Part shown: piece after piece, positions 59,867 to 64,000 of the stretch
Layout: each line of letters opens with the position of its first letter
Numbering within the stretch: position 1 is the first letter of the stretch
Source of the DNA: Flammeovirga sp. SJP92
Lineage (GTDB): Bacteria > Bacteroidota > Bacteroidia > Cytophagales > Flammeovirgaceae
DNA length: 64,000 bases
Assembly (NCBI RefSeq): GCF_001583495.1
Contig: NZ_LQAQ01000098.1
Coordinates: 124,001-188,000 of the forward strand
Direction: 5' to 3'
Position numbers and translations under genes: made by a program
The notes under the pieces: model-generated
Database searches by the model: none
Told to the model about the DNA's origin: nothing
What the model saw: only the letters and a program-made list of their open reading frames with translations

Positions 59867-60808
59867 TTAATTACCAGTAGAAATTTGTTGAATCAGTAAG
59901 TATAATGATACAACACTTGAGACTACACTAACTAGAAGCGTTAAATCTTGTAGGTTTCTAGTATCTGATTTTCTACGCGGTTCGATGTAGATAACGTCAT
60001 TAGGCATTACATTTAAATTTGCTTTTGCCATTCCCTGAATAGTACTCAAATCAACAAGCTGAACAGCAGGTTTGTTCAAACCATAGACAGGATCGGGACG
60101 TATAAGTCTGATATTGGTAGCCATGATGTCATTTTGAACCGGAACGCCGTTATTTCCTCTAGTATTTTGTCCACTTAAAGTGGCTTGAGCAATGACATCT
60201 AATAATGTCATATGTTCTGAGCGTAGAGGAATGATATTCGCTCCTGTAGCTCCCATTACAATTACTTTTTTATTGATATAGTTTGTAACAACATAAGGAT
60301 CTAGATAAAACTCACTATACTTTTCAGCTAGTATTTTATTGGCCTCATCTAATGTTAACCCTACTAGATTAATTGCTCCGATTAATGGAAGTATAACAAG
60401 GCTGTCTGATTGAACGAGATAATTTTTAGGTTCATCATTATTCTGCCTTAAATTCATATTCAAAGCACTATTTGGGTTTTCTAACATATTAGCATTATTA
60501 CCATTTAAGTTATTTCCCTCAGTACTCTTCTTTAAAACTTGGTCTGGTTGAAGATAATCTCCATTAGGATCAACAATTGCCTCTCCACTATTTGTGAAAA
60601 CAGACATTGCTATTCTATCATCTACATTAATAACATAGTTATGAAGAGCAGATTGCTGTGCATCTTGAAAAACTTCCTCATTGATACTTGTATCTGTTTT
60701 GAATAAAATACTCTTTTTGATTGAACAAGAAGACAAGCTTACTAACAGAAGTAGAGTTATTAAAAATGGAAAATTATATTGTTGTATAACCTTTTTGAAA
60801 TGTTTCAT
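59867..60808 (-). CDS. Polysaccharide export lipoprotein, Wza-like
   Basis: 313 residues. A lipoprotein signal ends at SLSSC (residue 28). The Poly_export domain (about 55-180) and an SLBB domain (about 185-255, IVMGATGANIIPLRSEHMTLLD) follow, and a hydrophobic segment near the C-terminus (about 285-308) may be the outer-membrane helix. It forms the outer-membrane channel with the tyrosine autokinase, whose gene starts 23 bases further on. Confidence 0.93.
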   Translation of the reverse strand: MKHFKKVIQQYNFPFLITLLLLVSLSSCSIKKSILFKTDTSINEEVFQDAQQSALHNYVINVDDRIAMSVFTNSGEAIVDPNGDYLQPDQVLKKSTEGNNLNGNNANMLENPNSALNMNLRQNNDEPKNYLVQSDSLVILPLIGAINLVGLTLDEANKILAEKYSEFYLDPYVVTNYINKKVIVMGATGANIIPLRSEHMTLLDVIAQATLSGQNTRGNNGVPVQNDIMATNIRLIRPDPVYGLNKPAVQLVDLSTIQGMAKANLNVMPNDVIYIEPRRKSDTRNLQDLTLLVSVVSSVVSLYLLIQQISTGN

Positions 60809-60911
60809 GTTTAGTTACATCAATAGCTTATTTAGCGAAAATTTTAATCGAATAAGCGTAAAAAAAATAGGCAATATTGCCTTATGGGATTAATTTAAAA
60901 CCAAAAGTAAT

Positions 60912-60952
60912 AAAAAAGGCCCACTCTCTGAACAATTTTCAAAGAGTAGGCC
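60912..60952 (-). terminator. Terminator of dsbD
   Basis: On the minus strand GGCC-ACTCT pairs with AGAGT-GGCC with one T-G pair, then six T. It is 22 bases after the dsbD stop. Confidence 0.87.
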
Positions 60953-60973
60953 AAAATCTATCTATTAAATGAT

Positions 60974-63007
60974 TTATTTCTTAAATGACTTTACACCTTC
61001 ATCTAAGAAGTTGATAAAGTTTTCAACATTTAAGTCATAAGCTTTTGCAGGAATCATTAAATCACCATTGTCATTTAACAGGCAATAATAAGGTTGTGCA
61101 TTACTGTTGAACTTCGTGATTTGGAAGTCAAAGTTCTTTGCCCCAATTGTCTTTTTCACATTACCATCAAATGTTGACGTTACCCATTCATCTTTTGGTA
61201 ATTTAGTAGGGTCATCTACATATAAAGCAAGAATGATATAATCTTCTTTTAAACGCTTTAATACTCTAGGATCTGACCAAACATTGTCTTCCATTTTACG
61301 ACAGTTGGCACATCCATGTCCCGTAAAGTCAAGGAAAATAGGCTTTCCAAATTTCTTAGAAGCTTCTACCGCTTGATCATAATCAAAATACCCTTTTAAA
61401 CCGTGAGGTAAATGGAAGATGTCTCCGTATTTGATTGGATAAAGCATATCCTGTTTTTCTGAAGAAGCATCAATAGATGCGTTAGCGACTTCATCTCGGA
61501 TAATCGATTTTAAATCAAAAGTATGATGTGTTTGTGGAGGTAAAATACCTGAAAGCATTTTCAATGGAGCACCAAATAATCCAGGGATCAAATAAATCAC
61601 AAATGAGAATACAATTGTCGCTAAAATTAATCTTGGAGGGCTGATAACGTCCATCGGAGAATCATGCGGTAAACGGATTTTACCTAATAAATAAAGTCCT
61701 AACATCATTGAAATAGCAATCCAAATCGCTACCATGATATCTTTATCTAAAACACCCCAGTGATATACTAAATCTACTGTTGATAAGAATTTGAAAGCTA
61801 ATGCTAATTCTACAAAACCTAGTACCACTTTTACTGAGTTTAACCAACCTCCCGACTTTGGAAGACCTTTCATTAAACCAGGGAACAGGGCAAATATTGT
61901 GAATGGTAATGCAAAAGCTGAAGCAAAAGCAATCATACCAAAGATAGGTTTTACGTATGCTCCACCTACTGATTCAATCAAGATTGTTCCTACAATTGGA
62001 CCTGTACATGAAAAAGAAACAAGTACTAATGTAAAGGCCATGAAGAATACGGCACCTAAACCACCTTTGTCCGATTGTTTATCCATTTTATTTACTAATG
62101 AACTCGGCATTGTGATTTCGAACATACCGAAGAACGACATCGCAAAAACGATGAAAATTGTAAAGAAAAGGATATTTGGTAACCAGTGTGTTGAAATAGC
62201 ATTAGCTACACTTGGGTCTCCTGCGAGAGGTGCTAAAACAGCTCCAAAGAAACCATAAATAGCAATAATTGAGAAACCATATAAGAATGCCTTTGACTTT
62301 CCTCCACTCTGATTAGTGAAAAATGAAACCGTCAATGGAATCATTGGGAACACACAAGGAGTAAAAATAGCTGTAAGACCAAATATGAAAGCTGAAAGCA
62401 TAAAACCAAATAAGCTTTCCTCAGTGTCTTGTCCACTTGAAGAAACAGCTTTGATTTCACCTTTTTCAACTTGCTCTACTTTTACTTCTTTCTTTACTTC
62501 TGAATCAACAGCTTCTTCGACTTTTGCAATTTTAGCATCACCGAAAACAAAACTCTTGGCCAATGGAATACATTGCCCCGTTTCATCAGAACAGCTTTGG
62601 CCAGAAATATTCGTTTCAATTTTAAAAGGAACTTCAAGTACTTTTAGTGTTTGAGTGAATTCACCATGTTTTTTAAAATAAGTGATATCACCTTCCCAAA
62701 GTTCATCATATTTTTTCTTTGGGTTGACAGGAGTAAATTCTCCAGCAACTTCAAATGTATTGTTTAAAGTGTATTCTACTTCAGTAAGCATTGGTCCTAG
62801 GTCAGGATCAAAATCTGAAGAATAGAGATACCAACCTTCTTTAATTTCCGCTTTATAAGTGATAGTAATAACTTCTCCCTTTTTTGGCGAATTGTTTGAA
62901 AGTTCAGCACTCCATTTGACTGGGTTAATCAATTGAGCGTTTGTAGTAGATATTATTCCTATAAGGAACAATCCTATTAGATAAATTGATCGAAAAAATG
63001 TGTTCAT
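60974..63007 (-). CDS. dsbD: Thiol:disulfide interchange protein DsbD
   Basis: 677 residues, three-part DsbD. A signal peptide (about 1-24), an N-terminal immunoglobulin-like domain (about 25-150, with the redox Cys pair in SGQSCSDETGQC), an eight-span DsbD domain (about 200-480) with FTPCVFPMIPLT and VSFSCTGPIVG, and a C-terminal thioredoxin domain (about 540-677) with GHGCANCRKM. It moves electrons from the cytosol to periplasmic thiols, for example to TlpA-like proteins such as that encoded at 24550. Confidence 0.95.
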   Translation of the reverse strand: MNTFFRSIYLIGLFLIGIISTTNAQLINPVKWSAELSNNSPKKGEVITITYKAEIKEGWYLYSSDFDPDLGPMLTEVEYTLNNTFEVAGEFTPVNPKKKYDELWEGDITYFKKHGEFTQTLKVLEVPFKIETNISGQSCSDETGQCIPLAKSFVFGDAKIAKVEEAVDSEVKKEVKVEQVEKGEIKAVSSSGQDTEESLFGFMLSAFIFGLTAIFTPCVFPMIPLTVSFFTNQSGGKSKAFLYGFSIIAIYGFFGAVLAPLAGDPSVANAISTHWLPNILFFTIFIVFAMSFFGMFEITMPSSLVNKMDKQSDKGGLGAVFFMAFTLVLVSFSCTGPIVGTILIESVGGAYVKPIFGMIAFASAFALPFTIFALFPGLMKGLPKSGGWLNSVKVVLGFVELALAFKFLSTVDLVYHWGVLDKDIMVAIWIAISMMLGLYLLGKIRLPHDSPMDVISPPRLILATIVFSFVIYLIPGLFGAPLKMLSGILPPQTHHTFDLKSIIRDEVANASIDASSEKQDMLYPIKYGDIFHLPHGLKGYFDYDQAVEASKKFGKPIFLDFTGHGCANCRKMEDNVWSDPRVLKRLKEDYIILALYVDDPTKLPKDEWVTSTFDGNVKKTIGAKNFDFQITKFNSNAQPYYCLLNDNGDLMIPAKAYDLNVENFINFLDEGVKSFKK

Positions 63008-63025
63008 GTTGTTATAAAAATCGTT

Positions 63026-63337
63026 TTAGATCGTTTCTTCTCTTAATACAGAGCGGAACTGACTTACTTTCTCACCGAACTTCTGCTTGAGCTGGATATG
63101 CAAACTTTGTTCGTGTTGTCTCATAAAGCGATCTGCATTAGATAAGCTTTCCACATCAAGCATTAATGCAAAGTTACTTCCTGTAGCTTCTGCTTTTTCA
63201 GACAATAATTTCATCAGTTTGTGACTTTTAAAGCACTTGGTATTTGTTACTTCTGGAATGAAATAAGTTTTCATCCATTCTTTCCATGTAGAAAGCACTT
63301 CATCGTCTACATGAAAAGAGATATTATATATGATCAT
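63026..63337 (-). CDS. DUF4286 family protein
   Basis: 103 residues, cytosolic. The sequence MIIYNISFHVDDEVLSTWKEWMK and the DVESLSNADRFM segment are those of DUF4286, a small ferredoxin-like dimeric protein widespread in Bacteroidota with no known function. It is 18 bases before the dsbD start and probably cotranscribed. Confidence 0.88.
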   Translation of the reverse strand: MIIYNISFHVDDEVLSTWKEWMKTYFIPEVTNTKCFKSHKLMKLLSEKAEATGSNFALMLDVESLSNADRFMRQHEQSLHIQLKQKFGEKVSQFRSVLREETI

Positions 63338-63551
63338 GGTATGTAATTTTTTGCAAAATAAAGAGTATCGTAATAATGTACTATTTTTTAAAATTCTTTT
63401 TCAATTTAATTACAATCAGGATCATCATTAAATTTCCTAAACCACCTAATTTATATGAATAATGAAATTTATTGACTACAAATATCAATTCAATTGAGTG
63501 AAAATTGATAGTTAATACTTCCTTGCTACTTGTACAAATTTCCTTTTGTTT

Positions 63552-63573
63552 ACAACGTAAATGAATACGTTGT
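63552..63573. repeat. Hairpin with ACGT motifs
   Basis: ACAACGTA and TACGTTGT, perfect 8-bp arms around 6 bases. Confidence 0.6.
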
Positions 63574-63626
63574 GTATTTTTATTGACTTATTCTAAGAAA
63601 TAGTGTAATCCATTGATGTGACTTAT

Positions 63627-63639
63627 GTTGTAATACAAC
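63627..63639. repeat. Palindrome GTTGTAATACAAC
   Basis: Thirteen-base palindrome with a single central base, followed by GTATATG; ACAACGTA is seen again here (63635-63642). Confidence 0.5.
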
Positions 63640-63659
63640 GTATATGCTCTAATGAAGTG

Positions 63660-63673
63660 CGTAATTAATTACG
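63660..63673. repeat. Palindrome CGTAATTAATTACG
   Basis: Fourteen-base perfect palindrome, again ending in an ACGT context. Confidence 0.5.
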
Positions 63674-63936
63674 TATATAGCTTTTGTAGGTTTTTCATAT
63701 GTATGATCTAAGCTAGATATAACGCTTAAACTTGTCATGTTTATGTATAACTGAATGGAGTATTGGAACTTTTTAATTCAATTTAGGATTGATGATGTAA
63801 AGAATACTTTGTTTTTGGGTTGTATTATTTCACTTTTTCATTTTGAAGAAAATTTTAATCAAAATATTAAAATAAAAAAAGATCTTACATGGGAACTAAA
63901 ACGGAGTATTAGTCATATCGTAAAGAAATAGTGACT

Positions 63937-64000
63937 ATGAAACCTAATTTTATTAAAACATACCTTACTATTCCTTTATTAAAGATGAAGATTTGGGAAG
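63937..64000 (+). CDS. Start of a gene running off the right edge
   Basis: An ATG frame of 21 codons (MKPNFIKTYLTIPLLKMKIW) is open to the end of the window. The hydrophobic/basic mix could be the start of a signal peptide. Too short to assign. Confidence 0.35.
   Translation, partial: MKPNFIKTYLTIPLLKMKIWE

Larger units (their letters stand above)
63338..63936. other. Palindrome-rich intergenic region at the right edge
   Basis: No ORF of note, and no RNA gene recognised. It has three palindromes within about 125 bases (63552-63673) upstream of a probable rightward gene. Confidence 0.5.

Overview
The window comes from a low-GC, AT-rich member of the Bacteroidota, most likely a marine Cytophagales/Flammeovirga-type bacterium (inference). 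The evidence is a type IX secretion C-terminal sorting domain, Bacteroidota-type -7 promoter boxes (TAnnTTTG), A-rich leaders with few Shine-Dalgarno sites, a fused O-/N-acyltransferase of the OlsF type, a MASE3 kinase and DUF5606. It is ordinary chromosome: no insertion sequence, prophage, CRISPR array, tRNA or rRNA was seen.

Left part (1-15 kb): the end of a YtrA-type GntR/ABC permease operon, an NtrC-type two-component pair, an outer-membrane barrel, a GT9 glycosyltransferase, an ECF sigma factor with guanylate kinase, and a block in which two paralogous DUF1989 proteins flank an ECF sigma factor/membrane Ser-Thr kinase pair and a MerC-like protein. 15-25 kb: a 1117-residue transporter/HEAT/cyclic-nucleotide fusion, transcription terminator Rho with a long insert, a neutral-ceramidase-like enzyme, small envelope proteins and a TlpA-like thioredoxin.

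25-40 kb: rpoB stands alone between its own promoter-like box and its own terminator, with no rplL before it and no rpoC after it. DUF5606, a MASE3 kinase/receiver pair, a PolX-PHP protein whose polymerase catalytic residues are gone, a DUF1566 lipoprotein beside a LytS/LytTR pair, an SDR, panB and an RluA-type pseudouridine synthase follow.

40-45 kb is the most unusual stretch. The intergenic region 40013-40559 carries four exact TTATNCACA DnaA boxes, an AT-rich segment and a perfect 16-bp inverted repeat pair, so it is a candidate replication origin or DnaA-binding locus. It is followed by a locus (membrane protein, winged-helix regulator, 32-residue basic peptide, B12-binding radical SAM protein, CreD) in which three transcription units share the same palindromic operator-like element.

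Right part (45-64 kb): OlsF-type aminolipid acyltransferase, flavin reductase, a 1621-residue repetitive T9SS cargo protein, phosphosulfolactate synthase, a TPR protein, a capsule/exopolysaccharide export block (epimerase, CpsB-type phosphatase, Wzc-like tyrosine autokinase, Wza-like lipoprotein), DsbD and DUF4286. The window ends in a palindrome-rich intergenic region before a gene that runs off the edge.
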